Notes: generated by a model from the letters alone, not told the origin. A stretch of DNA of 64,000 bases from Streptomyces lacrimifluminis (GCF_014646095.1 NZ_BMMU01000034.1:1-64000), one strand, 5' to 3'. Positions 8,376-16,695 are shown, numbered from the stretch's first letter. Numbers and translations are program-made.

Positions 8376-8966
8376 TCAGGCCGCGCGGGTGAGCAGGTGC
8401 TGGACGAGGGCGATCAGGGCCCTCGCCGAGGACGTCTGGTCCCGGGCGTCGCAGTAGACGACCGGGGTGTCGGGCAGCAGGTCGAGGGCCTCGCGGATCT
8501 CGTCCTCGTCGAACTCGGCCGTAGCGTCGAAGGTGTTGACGGCGATGGCGTACTCCAGGCCGTACTTCTCGACCAGGTCGATCACCGGAAACGTTTCAGC
8601 CAGCCGGGACGGGTCGACCAGGAGCAGTGCTCCGAGTGCGCCGCGGGCCATGTCCTCCCACAGCTGCATGAAGCGCTGCTGACCGGGCGTACCGAACAGG
8701 TACAGCACCAGTTCGTCGCTCAGCGTGAGCCGGCCGAAGTCCAGCGCGACCGTTGTCGTCACCTTGTCCGGCGCGCCCTTCAGGTCGTCCACGTGGGCGG
8801 ACGCCTCGGTCATCTTCTCCTCGGTGCGCAGCGGGGCGATCTCCGACAGCGAGCCGATGTACGTGGTCTTGCCCACGGCGAAGTGCCCTACGACAAGGAT
8901 CTTCGCGGTGGTGGTGACCGCGTCTGAGACGTAGATCGTCTCAGCCGTAGAGCGATTCGAGTCCAT
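8376..8966 (-). CDS. cvnD: Conservon GTP-binding protein CvnD
   Basis: A 196-residue small GTPase-like protein. The P-loop reads GHFAVGKTT, the switch II region FGTPGQQRF, and a degenerate base-recognition site VNTFD. CvnD proteins work with CvnA, CvnB and CvnC as a membrane-associated, G-protein-like signalling complex in actinobacteria. The start at 8966 follows AAAGGTG and overlaps the end of cvnC by 26 bases. The longer open frame is not needed. It is followed, after a 164-base gap rich in GGTCCGGACCCC repeats, by the P450. Confidence 0.92.
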   Translation of the reverse strand: MDSNRSTAETIYVSDAVTTTAKILVVGHFAVGKTTYIGSLSEIAPLRTEEKMTEASAHVDDLKGAPDKVTTTVALDFGRLTLSDELVLYLFGTPGQQRFMQLWEDMARGALGALLLVDPSRLAETFPVIDLVEKYGLEYAIAVNTFDATAEFDEDEIREALDLLPDTPVVYCDARDQTSSARALIALVQHLLTRAA

Positions 8967-9321
8967 GCAGCACCTTTTCGATGATTCCTCTGTCGACGGA
9001 CTGGGCGCGTGGGGGCGCGGCACGGCGCAGGAGATGACCCTGTTCGAATAAATCGGTCAGCAGGAGTCGGGCGACCCCCACCGGCAGCGACAGGTGCGCG
9101 GCGACCTCCGCGACCGAGAGGTAGCCGCCACCGCACAGGTCCCAGATGGCCCGTACCTCGGGGCTGGAGCCGAGCGGCAGCTCCCGGTCGGGAGCCAGCG
9201 TGACCAGGGTGTGCAGGGACAGGTCGTCGGCGGTCGGCAGCCGTCGTCCGCCCGTGATGACGTACGAGCGGACGAAGTCGCCGGCGACCGTGACCGGAGC
9301 TTCCTCGCCGTGGGCGTTCAT
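8941..9321 (-). CDS. cvnC: Conservon protein CvnC (DUF742)
   Basis: A 126-residue DUF742 protein: VRSYVITGGRR at the N-terminus, then an HTH-like segment around LSVAEVAAHLSLPVGVARLLLTDL and the ending GIIEKVLHGLESLYG. It is a standard member of the cvnA-B-C-D cassette. The ATG overlaps the cvnB stop as ATGA, indicating translational coupling. Its biochemical role is not established; association with CvnA and CvnD at the membrane is the current model for the family. Confidence 0.92.
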   Translation of the reverse strand: MNAHGEEAPVTVAGDFVRSYVITGGRRLPTADDLSLHTLVTLAPDRELPLGSSPEVRAIWDLCGGGYLSVAEVAAHLSLPVGVARLLLTDLFEQGHLLRRAAPPRAQSVDRGIIEKVLHGLESLYG

Positions 9322-9719
9322 GCGTCGGCACCGGCGTTCTGACGCGGCGGGGTGGTCATCGCCTTGCCGAGCGCCCCCACCTGCTGCTGCATACGGAAGG
9401 ACATGGCCTCCATGTCGACGTCCAGCGCTGCCGACACGGCGAGGTAGGCGCCGCTGCCCGCGGCTATGAGGAAGATCCAGCCGCCGTCGTACTCGATCAG
9501 CGTCTGCTTCCACAGACCGAGTCCGGAGCCGACAAAGGGGGCGACGGCACGGCTGAGGGACTGCATCGAGCTCATCGCGGCGGCGTTGGTCTCCGCCGCG
9601 TCGCGGTCGATGTCACTGGACCGCTCCAGCAGCAGGCCGTCGGCCGAGACGAGGATCGCGTGACGGGCGCCGCGCACCTGCAGCACGTCGTTCAGCACCC
9701 ACGACAGATCGGGATTCAC
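9318..9719 (-). CDS. cvnB: Conservon protein CvnB (roadblock/LC7 domain)
   Basis: A 133-residue roadblock/LC7 protein (LVSADGLLLERSS; GSGLGLWKQTLIEYDGGWIF; GAYLAVSA). In bacteria this fold regulates small GTPases and is always the second gene of conservons. Translation starts with GTG at 9719, overlapping the cvnA stop by 4 bases (GTGA). The upstream part of the open frame is the shadow of cvnA. Confidence 0.92.
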   Translation of the reverse strand: MNPDLSWVLNDVLQVRGARHAILVSADGLLLERSSDIDRDAAETNAAAMSSMQSLSRAVAPFVGSGLGLWKQTLIEYDGGWIFLIAAGSGAYLAVSAALDVDMEAMSFRMQQQVGALGKAMTTPPRQNAGADA

Positions 9720-10915
9720 TGGTCCTGTGGTCCTTCCATGGTCGTCGTGTCCCGCCCGAGCAGCGTTCCGCGCTGGAACGCACCGATACGTGAGGCCGTC
9801 ACCTCGTTGTTGTGCTCCGCCGGCTCCGGCGGTGGTGGCACCACCGCCACCGGGCTGCCGCGCCGCCGCCGCTTGGGCAGTCCGCCGGCCGTCGTCCCGA
9901 TCGGACGCGGCGGTCCACCGGGCGTGGCCACCGGGGTCAGCCGCTGCGGAGCGACCGGAACCTCGGTCCGGGGTTCGGCCTTGGCCGCCCCGCCCTCGGG
10001 CTCGGGAACGTCCGTCGTCAACAGGTTCTCCGGCAAGAGAATCACCGCCCGTACGCCGCCGTAGGGTGACACCGAGTCGACCGACACCTTGAAGCCGTAC
10101 CGGGTGGCGAGCATCCCGGACACGGCGAAGCCGAACTTCGGCGGGTCGCCGAGGCTCGTGATGTCGACCGGTGCCTGGGGGGAGAGCAGAACGGAGGCCC
10201 GCGCCTTCTCCTCCGTGTTCATGCCGAGGCCGGCGTCGTCGACGATCAGGCAGACACCGGTGGGTACGGCCTGGATGTTGATGTCGACGCGGGTGCCGGG
10301 CGCGCTGTAGTTGGTGGCGTTGGCCAGCAGTTCGGCCAGGACCACCGCGATGGGCTCGACGGCCCGGCTGGCCACCGTGACGTTCACCTGGGTGTTGATG
10401 GTGACGCGGTCGAAGTGCTTGATGCGGCCCTGGGCGCTGCGGGCGACGTCGTACACGGAGGCGGTGGACTCGCGCCGGCCGAGCCAGCCGCCGCACAGCA
10501 CGGCGATGCCCTGTGCACGCCGGCCGAACTGGCTGTTGGTGTGGTCGATCATCATCAGGTCGCCGAGGACCTGTTCGTCGTCGCCGTAGCGGCGCTGCGA
10601 CTTCTCGATGATGAGCTGCTGTTCGTCGGCGAGCACCTGAAGCGTCCGCATCGCGGACTTCAGGACGGCCTTGGTGTCCTCCTCCGCGTCCTTGCGCACC
10701 CCCGCCAGCTCGCCTGCGTGCTGTGCGTTCAGTTGGGCGTATTCCGCATAGAGGCGGTCGCGTTCACTCTGTACGGCTTCACGGGCGCTCTGCAGGTCGC
10801 TGTTCTTCCTGCGGAGCGCCATGTTGGTTCTCCGGGCCCGCATCACTGCGACGACCGCAGCGACCAGGACCACGAGCAAGATCCACAGTAGTGGATCCTG
10901 GATCAATGACGTCAT
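9716..10915 (-). CDS. cvnA: Conservon sensor-kinase-like protein CvnA
   Basis: A 399-residue membrane protein with one N-terminal transmembrane helix (about 8-26), a coiled-coil (30-90), and a histidine-kinase-type ATPase domain. The N box is ELLANATNYSAPGT and the G box is DDAGLGM. A Pro-rich tail of about 90 residues follows the ATPase. Unlike true kinases it has no long extracellular sensor. It is the first gene of the cassette and probably acts upstream of CvnD. The upstream intergenic region must hold the operon promoter, but no confident hexamers were seen. Confidence 0.93.
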   Translation of the reverse strand: MTSLIQDPLLWILLVVLVAAVVAVMRARRTNMALRRKNSDLQSAREAVQSERDRLYAEYAQLNAQHAGELAGVRKDAEEDTKAVLKSAMRTLQVLADEQQLIIEKSQRRYGDDEQVLGDLMMIDHTNSQFGRRAQGIAVLCGGWLGRRESTASVYDVARSAQGRIKHFDRVTINTQVNVTVASRAVEPIAVVLAELLANATNYSAPGTRVDINIQAVPTGVCLIVDDAGLGMNTEEKARASVLLSPQAPVDITSLGDPPKFGFAVSGMLATRYGFKVSVDSVSPYGGVRAVILLPENLLTTDVPEPEGGAAKAEPRTEVPVAPQRLTPVATPGGPPRPIGTTAGGLPKRRRRGSPVAVVPPPPEPAEHNNEVTASRIGAFQRGTLLGRDTTTMEGPQDQ

Positions 10916-11202
10916 GAGACTCTCTTCAAGTCGCCTTGCGACAGGAGCAGTTGCAGTCCGACGGGTCCTGGCCCGGAACTCGGGCCCCGCCCGGTGGCGT
11001 ACCTTACCTGCGGACCAACTCAGCCACTCCTTCGCGATGGGGCCCTTAGAGACTGTCCCCCGTGCGCGTGGCGCCTCAGCCTACTGAAAGTGGGATGATC
11101 TTATCAGTCAAGGGACCGTCAAAAAGGTTCCGCTTAGGCTTACTTGGAGACCTTCACACAGGATTCGCCAACGGGCCCACGACAGTTAAGGCTCGACGCC
11201 GT
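10916..11202. other. Non-coding region upstream of cvnA
   Basis: About 290 bases with no credible gene. They must include the conservon promoter. AT-richer stretches occur near 11095-11150 (GGGATGATCTTATCAG, CAAAAAGGTTCCGC), which is a plausible place for promoter elements. No clear operator or RNA motif was recognised. Confidence 0.4.
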
Positions 11203-11264
11203 CCGTACGCACACACAGGCCCGCTCCCCGGAGAACAGGGGAGCGGGCCTGTGTGTGCGTACGG
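11203..11264. terminator. Very strong hairpin, 27-bp perfect stem
   Basis: Arms at 11203-11229 and 11238-11264 are perfectly complementary with an 8-base loop. The hairpin starts immediately after the stop codon of the leftward DUF2087 gene, so it is its terminator. It also insulates the cvnA promoter region. Confidence 0.85.
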
Positions 11265-11265
11265 C

Positions 11266-11598
11266 TCAGGCGGCCTGGGCGCCGAAATCGGCCTCGTCGG
11301 GCCGCCAGTAGACGCCGTCGCCGCGCCGCAGGTGGTTCAGGTCCACCAGATACCGGCGCAGCGTCACATGGTCGATACGGCTCGCGCCCTCGCACCACAC
11401 CCGCAGCCGCTCGTCGACGAGCCGCTCCGCGTACTCGACGCCGGGCTCGAAGGTCTCCTCGGCGATGTGCCGGAGCACGATCAGCTTCCGGCTCCAGCGG
11501 GCGGGCAGCCGCACGAGTCGACCGTCCTCCCGTACGAAGGTCCGCAACACGTTCTCGGTCTGCTGCCGCGCGTTCTGCTCGGCTTGGTCGGATGCCAT
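11266..11598 (-). CDS. DUF2087 domain protein
   Basis: A 110-residue protein with the DUF2087 pattern: an N-terminal FVREDGRLVRLPARWSRKLIVL segment, a central FEPGVEYAERLVDERL, and DHVTLRRYLVDLNHLRRGDGVYWR. The domain is found alone or fused to ArsR or MarR-type HTH regulators, so a regulatory or nucleic-acid role is suspected but unproven. It is monocistronic, with a very strong terminator directly after the stop. Confidence 0.75.
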   Translation of the reverse strand: MASDQAEQNARQQTENVLRTFVREDGRLVRLPARWSRKLIVLRHIAEETFEPGVEYAERLVDERLRVWCEGASRIDHVTLRRYLVDLNHLRRGDGVYWRPDEADFGAQAA

Positions 11599-11696
11599 GC
11601 CCGCGAGGCTAACCCGTGCGCGGGCGGTGTCCCACCACTTTTCCCGTCACCTTTCCCCTGCCCGCTCTTCGAAAAGGGTGACGCCCGGCCGAACGC

Positions 11697-11724
11697 CGTT
11701 ACCAGGCGTGAGCGAGCGCGTTGT
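11697..11724 (+). promoter_or_regulatory. BldN-type promoter candidate for the first chaplin
   Basis: CGTTAC (11697-11702), 16 bases, CGTTGT (11719-11724), ending 57 bases before the chaplin ATG. The hexamers resemble the sigma-BldN class (CGTAAC/CGTTG-like) known to drive chaplin and rodlin genes. Confidence 0.45.
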
Positions 11725-11781
11725 AGGGGAAGTGCGGGCGCGAGTCGAGTGTCCGCACTCATCGAACCAAAGGAGAACGTG

Positions 11782-12087
11782 ATGTCTCGCATCGCGAAGG
11801 CAGCCGTCGCCGCGCTCGGCACCGGTGCCGTGGTGCTCGGCGGTGCCGGTATGGCCACGGCTGACGCGGATGCCCACGCCGCGGCGGTCGGCTCGCCCGG
11901 CGTCCTGTCCGGCAACGTCCTGCAGATCCCGGTCCACGTGCCCGTCAACGTGTGCGGGAACACGGTCAACGTCGTCGGTCTGCTGAACCCGGCATTCGGC
12001 AATACCTGCATCAACGCCAGCAACGACGACGACAAGAAGAACGACGACAAGAACGGCAACCACGGCCCCAGCGGCTACGGCAGCTGA
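11782..12087 (+). CDS. Short chaplin with hydrophilic C-terminal tail (ChpG position)
   Basis: A 101-residue secreted chaplin. It has a signal peptide to about residue 29 (MSRIAKAAVAALGTG), then the single amyloid-forming chaplin domain: GSPGVLSGN, VPVHVPVNVCGNTVNVV, LLNPAFGNTC. The two cysteines form the usual disulfide. Chaplins assemble into surface-active fibrils that let aerial hyphae leave the medium. Unlike the other two chaplins here, it continues for about 24 residues after the second cysteine with an Asp/Lys/Asn-rich tail ending GPSGYGS. AGGAG lies 7 bases upstream. Next to the melC operon this matches the position of chpG in S. coelicolor as I recall it. Confidence 0.93.
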   Translation: MSRIAKAAVAALGTGAVVLGGAGMATADADAHAAAVGSPGVLSGNVLQIPVHVPVNVCGNTVNVVGLLNPAFGNTCINASNDDDKKNDDKNGNHGPSGYGS

Positions 12088-12106
12088 CCCGCCCTACGCA
12101 AGCACC

Positions 12107-12143
12107 GGAAGAGCCCCGACGGTCCCACCGTCGGGGCTCTTCC
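12107..12143. terminator. Terminator between chaplin and melC2
   Basis: Perfect 16-base stem (12107-12122 with 12128-12143) and a 5-base loop TCCCA. It lies between two converging genes and can serve both. Confidence 0.85.
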
Positions 12144-12170
12144 ATGTCCGTACCTCTTACCTCGTACCTC

Positions 12171-13040
12171 CTACGCGTACCGGTAGACGGCGCTGTGGTC
12201 CTCCAGCTGGTCCGGCGTCAGGTCCCACGGCGGCAGCGTCTCGTGCCGGGCGACGACCCGGCCGCGCTGCGCGTCGCCCAACCGCGGCGGCCGGTCGGGC
12301 AGATAGCGGGCACCGGTACCGTGCCGGCGCTGCCAGCGCGACCAGCACAGGTCGACGAAGGCGTGGTGCAGCCAGAAGACGGGATCGTTGACGGAGGCTC
12401 CGCCGACCATGTGCCCGCCGACCCAGCGATGGACGCGGTTGTGGTTGCGCCACGAGCCGGGGCCCCGCCCGCTCCCCCACCCTTCGAGCCGGTTGCGGAA
12501 CCCCCTCGCGGACGTCGAGTTCCACGGCGACACGTCGTAGACGGGATCGGCGAGGGCCGAGTCCAGGTCCCGCCGGGTCGGCAGCGTGAGCGGCTCGCGG
12601 GCGCGGCCGAGGTCCCGGGTGAGGAACTCGCCGTCGGTGACGCTCTCCTTGATGGTCCAGTCACCGTGGTCGTAGGCGAAGGGCCCGGTCATGACCCGCT
12701 GGTCGAAGGAGCGCCCGGTGCCCCCGAGCAGGTCCTCGCGCCAGGGCACGCCGGCCGTCGTACGGTCCCGGGTCCAGTCCCAGTACGGCAGCGTCACCGA
12801 CGGGTCCACCCGCTGCAACGCCTGCTCCAGGTCCAGCAGGAACTGCCGGTGCCACGGGAGGAAGGACGGCGCCATGTGAGCCGTACGCAGCCCCTTCTCG
12901 CCGTCGGAGACGTAGTACTCGATGTGGACGCGCACGAACTCGTCGTACTCGCCCCGCCGTTTGACCTCCAGGAGCGCCCGGACGAACCGCCTCCGCTCGG
13001 AACGCGTCAGCGTGCTGACGTCCTTACGCGTGTACGCCAT
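12171..13040 (-). CDS. melC2: Tyrosinase (monophenol monooxygenase)
   Basis: A 289-residue type-3 copper enzyme. Ligands of CuA are His39, His55 and His64 (TAHMAPSFLPWHRQF). Those of CuB are His200, His204 and His226 (HNRVHRWVGGHM; FWLHHAFVD). The spacing matches the crystallised Streptomyces tyrosinases. It hydroxylates tyrosine and oxidises it to dopaquinone for melanin. It has no signal peptide of its own and is exported with its MelC1 chaperone, whose gene overlaps its start by 17 bases. The catalytic core is intact. Confidence 0.95.
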   Translation of the reverse strand: MAYTRKDVSTLTRSERRRFVRALLEVKRRGEYDEFVRVHIEYYVSDGEKGLRTAHMAPSFLPWHRQFLLDLEQALQRVDPSVTLPYWDWTRDRTTAGVPWREDLLGGTGRSFDQRVMTGPFAYDHGDWTIKESVTDGEFLTRDLGRAREPLTLPTRRDLDSALADPVYDVSPWNSTSARGFRNRLEGWGSGRGPGSWRNHNRVHRWVGGHMVGGASVNDPVFWLHHAFVDLCWSRWQRRHGTGARYLPDRPPRLGDAQRGRVVARHETLPPWDLTPDQLEDHSAVYRYA

Positions 13041-13497
13041 GACCGCCCTCTCCCACGCCGTCGACCGTCAACCGCCGCCCCGGCCCCAGCTCGTCGACGG
13101 CGGCACGGGCCGCCTCCAGGGCCGTGGGGTACGAGCGGTAGTGGTCGACCATGCTCAGATACGTCCCGTCCGCGCGCCGCATCAGATGCAGGGGCCGCCC
13201 GTCGACGGTGACGTGCCACCGGCCGCCGCCGGGCGGGCGCAGGGCCTGCGCCATGTGGTCGAGGTGATCCGCACGCTCGGCGCCGGACTTCATACCCCGC
13301 AGATGGCGGCCCCGGTACGTCTCGTCGAACGACGCCGCCTCGTCGCCGTCCTGGTCCCGTCGGGGCCACGCGGCGGCGATGACCGGGACCACGGCCAGGG
13401 CGAGGGCCGACACGCACAGGGCACGCATCGCTTCCCGCCGCGTACCGGAACAGGCACGGGGGCCTTCCGGTCCCCGCGGCACTCTGCTGACGAACAA
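13024..13497 (-). CDS. melC1: Tyrosinase copper chaperone MelC1
   Basis: The conserved caddie domain is clear: FDETYRGRHLRG, VTVDGRPLHLMRRADGTYLS, VDHYRSYPTALEAARAAVDEL. MelC1 binds apo-tyrosinase, delivers copper and carries the Tat signal that exports the complex. The N-terminus has GTRREAMRALC followed by a hydrophobic run to VIAAA, a twin-arginine-like signal. The start is uncertain. TTG at 13497 is preceded by GGGGAGAG and is preferred here (157 residues). An ATG 23 codons later would leave out the RR pair. It overlaps melC2 by 17 bases. Confidence 0.88.
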   Translation of the reverse strand: MFVSRVPRGPEGPRACSGTRREAMRALCVSALALAVVPVIAAAWPRRDQDGDEAASFDETYRGRHLRGMKSGAERADHLDHMAQALRPPGGGRWHVTVDGRPLHLMRRADGTYLSMVDHYRSYPTALEAARAAVDELGPGRRLTVDGVGEGGHGVHA

Positions 13498-13617
13498 CGC
13501 TCTCTCCCCATCTTCTCGTTCGGTTCGTTCAGGAACGGCGACCGCCCGGTGACCGGGCCCGGGTGTCAACCCCGGGCCCAGAGAGTCCAGTTCGTCAGAG
13601 CCGGGGACTGCCCCGGA

Positions 13618-14127
13618 CTACAGCGAGCCGAGTCCCAGGACACCCGTGGGGGCCGTCTGCAGCAGCGGCGTGAGCACGGCGGCCTGCGGCTCCTTGAGCG
13701 TCGGCAGGCCGAACACGTCGGGGTTCGACGCGGTCATCGGGGTGTCCACGGACAGACCGGGGGTCAGGGTCCGCAGGTCCGCCGCGGGAACGCTGGCGCC
13801 GGCCTCGTCGAAGCCCTTCCCGAGCACCTGCGGCAGCGGCGTCTGGGCCGACAGACCGGGCAGCGCGGCGCCCATCGGCACCTGCGGCAGCGCGCTGTCC
13901 GGGATCATCCGCCCCTCGACGTACCGCGGCCCCTCGGGCACGCCCGGCGTCAGCAGCGGCAGTTCGCCGCCGACCTTGGGCAGGCTCAGGTTGAGGGACT
14001 TCTCGACGCCGTCCAGCGGGACGGGTACGGGGACCGTGTCGGCCGCGACGGCGGGGGCCGCGGAGCTGACCGCCGCCGCCACGCCGGTGAGGACGGCGGC
14101 GGCAAGGATTCGAGTGGTCGACTTCAT
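13618..14127 (-). CDS. Secreted protein of unknown function (169 aa)
   Basis: A Sec signal peptide (KSTTRILAAAVLTGVAAAVSSAAPAVAA) is followed by about 140 residues rich in Leu, Pro, Val and Gly, with repeated LPQV/PxLxxxTP phrases (LPKVGGELPLLTPGVPEGPRY, VLTPLLQTAPTGVLGLGSL). There is no cysteine in the mature part and no recognised domain. The type is common in Streptomyces near developmental cell-surface genes, as here between melC1 and further secreted proteins. A wall or extracellular structural role is only an inference. Confidence 0.7.
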   Translation of the reverse strand: MKSTTRILAAAVLTGVAAAVSSAAPAVAADTVPVPVPLDGVEKSLNLSLPKVGGELPLLTPGVPEGPRYVEGRMIPDSALPQVPMGAALPGLSAQTPLPQVLGKGFDEAGASVPAADLRTLTPGLSVDTPMTASNPDVFGLPTLKEPQAAVLTPLLQTAPTGVLGLGSL

Positions 14128-14332
14128 GACAGGTACGGTCCTTTTCAGGAATCGGGGGGTATTCGTCCGTATCGCGTAACGATCCTGGGAACCGCATCAG
14201 CTCAAGATTCCCCCGTGTGGTGCATTAATCGTCCGATCAGCCTGGGCGGGCGGCCCGGCCCGGCCCGGACGACCGTCCCACCCGCCCGGGCATCCGGACT
14301 TCGCCGCTCGCCCTTCGGCTGTCGCTCGGCCG

Positions 14333-14827
14333 TCAGCGCAGGTTGCGGGCCGGGAGGATGACGTGGGCCGCGGCCGTCAGGGTCTCCTCGGCGCCCGCGA
14401 AGGCGGCCAGCGCCTCCGGCTCGACGGGCTTGCCGGGCTGGGCCTCGGGCCAGGCGCGGGTGGTGAACACCAGGTAGGCGAAGCCCCGTTCGGCGACCGC
14501 GGTGAGCCACTCCGGGGGCGGGGTGCACTGGGCGTTGAGCTGCGGCATGTTGACGACGGCGGACCCGGCCTCGACGAGCAGGCTGACCGGCAGGCTCGGG
14601 CGGGTGGAGCCGTCGACGATGTCGGCGCCGACCGGCAGACCGGTGTTGGCGAGGAGCTGCTCGACGGCGACGGCCGAGGCCTCCGGGCCGCCCTCGCCGT
14701 CCCCGAGGGAGTAGGCGAGGAGGTAGGGCATGTCGCCGTCGGGGGCCTCACCGCTCCAGGCCATCACGACGAGCGTGCCCAGGTCTGCGATGCGGAAAGG
14801 GCGCGTTTCGCTTGAGGTTGAGGTCAC
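14333..14827 (-). CDS. DUF5949-like protein
   Basis: A 164-residue cytoplasmic protein without signal or membrane segment. The pattern ADLGTLVVMAWSG, MPYLLAYSLGDGEGGPE, SLPVSLLVEAGSAVVNMPQLNAQC, ERGFAYLVFTTRAWPE, GAEETLTAAAHVILP matches a small Streptomyces family I recall as DUF5949. Its function is unknown. It is transcribed alone; a GC-rich inverted repeat near 14238-14292 (GGGCGGGCGG with CCCGCCCGG) may be its terminator. Confidence 0.65.
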   Translation of the reverse strand: MTSTSSETRPFRIADLGTLVVMAWSGEAPDGDMPYLLAYSLGDGEGGPEASAVAVEQLLANTGLPVGADIVDGSTRPSLPVSLLVEAGSAVVNMPQLNAQCTPPPEWLTAVAERGFAYLVFTTRAWPEAQPGKPVEPEALAAFAGAEETLTAAAHVILPARNLR

Positions 14828-14934
14828 CGCGGAACCTTATCGACGGGATGTGACTCCCCCGGCCGCGTTCTCACTCGACCGGGGGATTTCCCGCCGGTAT
14901 CCACACGAAAGAGGGACCGGACTCGAACAACGCG

Positions 14935-14967
14935 AAGGACCGATTCCGCCGAGCGGAATCGGTCCTT
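14935..14967. terminator. Terminator of the 96-residue secreted protein gene
   Basis: Perfect 14-base stem (14935-14948 with 14954-14967) and 5-base loop, 12 bases after the stop of the leftward gene. Confidence 0.85.
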
Positions 14968-14979
14968 TCGAAACCCGTG

Positions 14980-15270
14980 TCAGCCCTGGAGAGGAAGACC
15001 GCCGAGCAGCCCGCCGTTCGCGTTGAGGGCGGTCGTCGCGCCCTTCACCGTGTTGAGCACCGAGTCCTTGTTCTCGGTGTCGAGCGCGTTCGACTGGTGC
15101 TGCAGCGGCTGCAGCTGCTCCACGTCGAGGGGGCCCTTGGCGATCGTGTCGACGGCGCCGTTGAGGCTGGTGGGCGTGAGGTCGGCGGTGTCGTGGGCGA
15201 ACGCGGGCGCGGCAGCTCCGGCGATGACCAGGGACCCGGCAACAACAGCGGCAGCCTTCAGGGACTTCAT
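14980..15270 (-). CDS. Small secreted protein (96 aa)
   Basis: A signal peptide (MKSLKAAAVVAGSLVIAGAAAPAFA) precedes a mature part of about 70 residues: ADLTPTSLNGAVDTIAKGPLDVEQLQPLQHQSNALDT in overlapping pieces, ending GGLLGGLPLQG. The phrase KGPLDV recurs as KGPLDIKG in the larger secreted protein just downstream, which suggests the two are related in sequence or partner. No domain is recognised and the mature protein has no cysteine. The gene is monocistronic with its own strong terminator. Confidence 0.75.
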   Translation of the reverse strand: MKSLKAAAVVAGSLVIAGAAAPAFAHDTADLTPTSLNGAVDTIAKGPLDVEQLQPLQHQSNALDTENKDSVLNTVKGATTALNANGGLLGGLPLQG

Positions 15271-15449
15271 CGTGTTCCTTTCTTCGGCAACTCATGTCAC
15301 CAGAGGAAATTCTGTCGTCGTGCCTAACGAGCCCCGGTCACGGCGGAAACCCCGTACGCAGAAATTTCTGCGGCGCCGATGATTCCGGAACACGGAACGC
15401 GCCTCATAAGGATTGACGCACAAGCGAAATCGACGCGCGGACAGAAGAA

Positions 15450-15488
15450 CGGCCGCCGTGCCGACCGGGTAGGTCGGCACGGCGGCCG
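15450..15488. terminator. Terminator of the PAT-repeat secreted protein gene
   Basis: Perfect 17-base stem (15450-15466 with 15472-15488) and 5-base loop GGGTA, 22 bases after the stop. Confidence 0.85.
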
Positions 15489-15510
15489 GGAGGACGCCCT
15501 GGAGCCTGCC

Positions 15511-16443
15511 CTAGCGGGCCGGCAGCGGCAGGGGCGGCACCGGGACCGGCAGCGGCGGTACCTCCACCGGCAGCTTGGGCAGCGGCGGCAGGCCTGCCAG
15601 GTCGGGTGCCGGCAGCCCGCCGCCGAGCAGGGTGGCGGCGACGAAACCGACGAGACTCGTCAACACTCCGGTGACAGCGGGGACGACGTTCGCGACATCG
15701 CCGGACGTGACCGCCTTGAGCAGTGTGTCGACCGACTTCTGCAGCACGGCGAGCGCGTCCCCCTTGATGTCGAGCGGCCCCTTGCCCGCCTTGGCGTCCT
15801 TGAGGCTCAGCGGGAGAGCGGGCGCGGGCGGCAGGGCGGGCGCCACCGGGAGAACCGGGGTCGCCGGCAGCGCCGGGACCTCCGGAGCCGCCGGAGTCGC
15901 CGGAGTCGCCGGCAGGGCCACCGGCAGAGTGGCCGGGACCTCCGGAGCCGCTGGCAGGGCCGGAGTCGCCGGAACCTCCGGGGTCGCAGGCAAGGCCGGG
16001 GCCGCCGGAACCTCCGGAAGTACCGGAGTCGCCGGAACCTCCGGGGTCGCCGGCAGGGCCGGAGCCGCCGGGACCTCCGGAGTCGCAGGCAGGGACACCG
16101 GCGGAGTGGCCGGGACCGGGGCCGCCGCCGTGGCCGCGGCGATGGCCGCCTTCACGGCGTCGCCCAGCTTCGTCGCCTCGTCCAGCGGCAGCTGGCCGTT
16201 GTCCGCCTTGAGCACGGCGGCCAGGAGATCCGTGACGGGTTTCAGTACGCCGCCCAGGTCGCCCAGCGACTTCACCTGCGCGAGGAGCGCGTCGGCGTTG
16301 GGGACGGGCGCCTGCGAAGCCACGTGGCCGCGCTCGCGGGCCGCGTCGCCGTCCGCCGCCAGGGCGGCCGGTGCGCCTATTCCGAGCAGGAAGGTGGCGC
16401 AGAGTGCGGTGGACGCGATACGCCGTGCGGGCAGAGCAGGCAT
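15511..16443 (-). CDS. Secreted protein with Pro-Ala-Thr repeat region
   Basis: A 310-residue exported protein. It has a signal peptide (about 1-30, ending ALAADG) and a helical segment (NADALLAQVKSLGDLGGVLKP, LLAAVLKADNGQLP). A low-complexity region of about 110 residues follows, built on ALPATPEVPA/VPATP units. A second helical segment (KGPLDIKGDALAVLQKSVDTLLKAV) leads to a Leu/Pro/Val-rich C-terminus with PPLPVPVPPLPLPAR. The two similar Leu-rich segments flank the repeat stalk. No enzyme motif or anchor is visible. It lies between two chaplin loci, which suggests a surface component. The start at 16443 is chosen because it carries the signal peptide and has GAAAGGAAACC just upstream. Confidence 0.75.
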   Translation of the reverse strand: MPALPARRIASTALCATFLLGIGAPAALAADGDAARERGHVASQAPVPNADALLAQVKSLGDLGGVLKPVTDLLAAVLKADNGQLPLDEATKLGDAVKAAIAAATAAAPVPATPPVSLPATPEVPAAPALPATPEVPATPVLPEVPAAPALPATPEVPATPALPAAPEVPATLPVALPATPATPAAPEVPALPATPVLPVAPALPPAPALPLSLKDAKAGKGPLDIKGDALAVLQKSVDTLLKAVTSGDVANVVPAVTGVLTSLVGFVAATLLGGGLPAPDLAGLPPLPKLPVEVPPLPVPVPPLPLPAR

Positions 16444-16662
16444 GGAGGTTTCCTTTCGGTGGTGCGGTGGTGTGCCGGACGGTGTGTCCGCTGTCGGATC
16501 CACCGTCAGATCCACCGTTGCCACCTGCAACCGGTCATCCACACAAAGCGACGGGATGTCCGCCGAGTCCCGTACGTCATCGCTGGTGAGGGCATATATC
16601 GGGGCCCACCCCGCGAGTCGGCCGCGCCGCCCGCCATTCGGGGCAAACACCGAAAACGCGAA

Positions 16663-16695
16663 CCGGCCGCCCTCCCTGGAAGGGAGAGCGGCCGG
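16663..16695. terminator. Terminator of the second chaplin gene
   Basis: Inverted repeat with about 15-base arms (16663-16677 and 16681-16695), one mismatch, 25 bases beyond the chaplin stop. Confidence 0.75.

Noticed and set aside
11120..11150. Possible iron-box (DmdR-like) TTAGGCTTACTTGG upstream of cvnA
   Set aside because: Only one half fits the consensus and nothing iron-related is encoded next to it.
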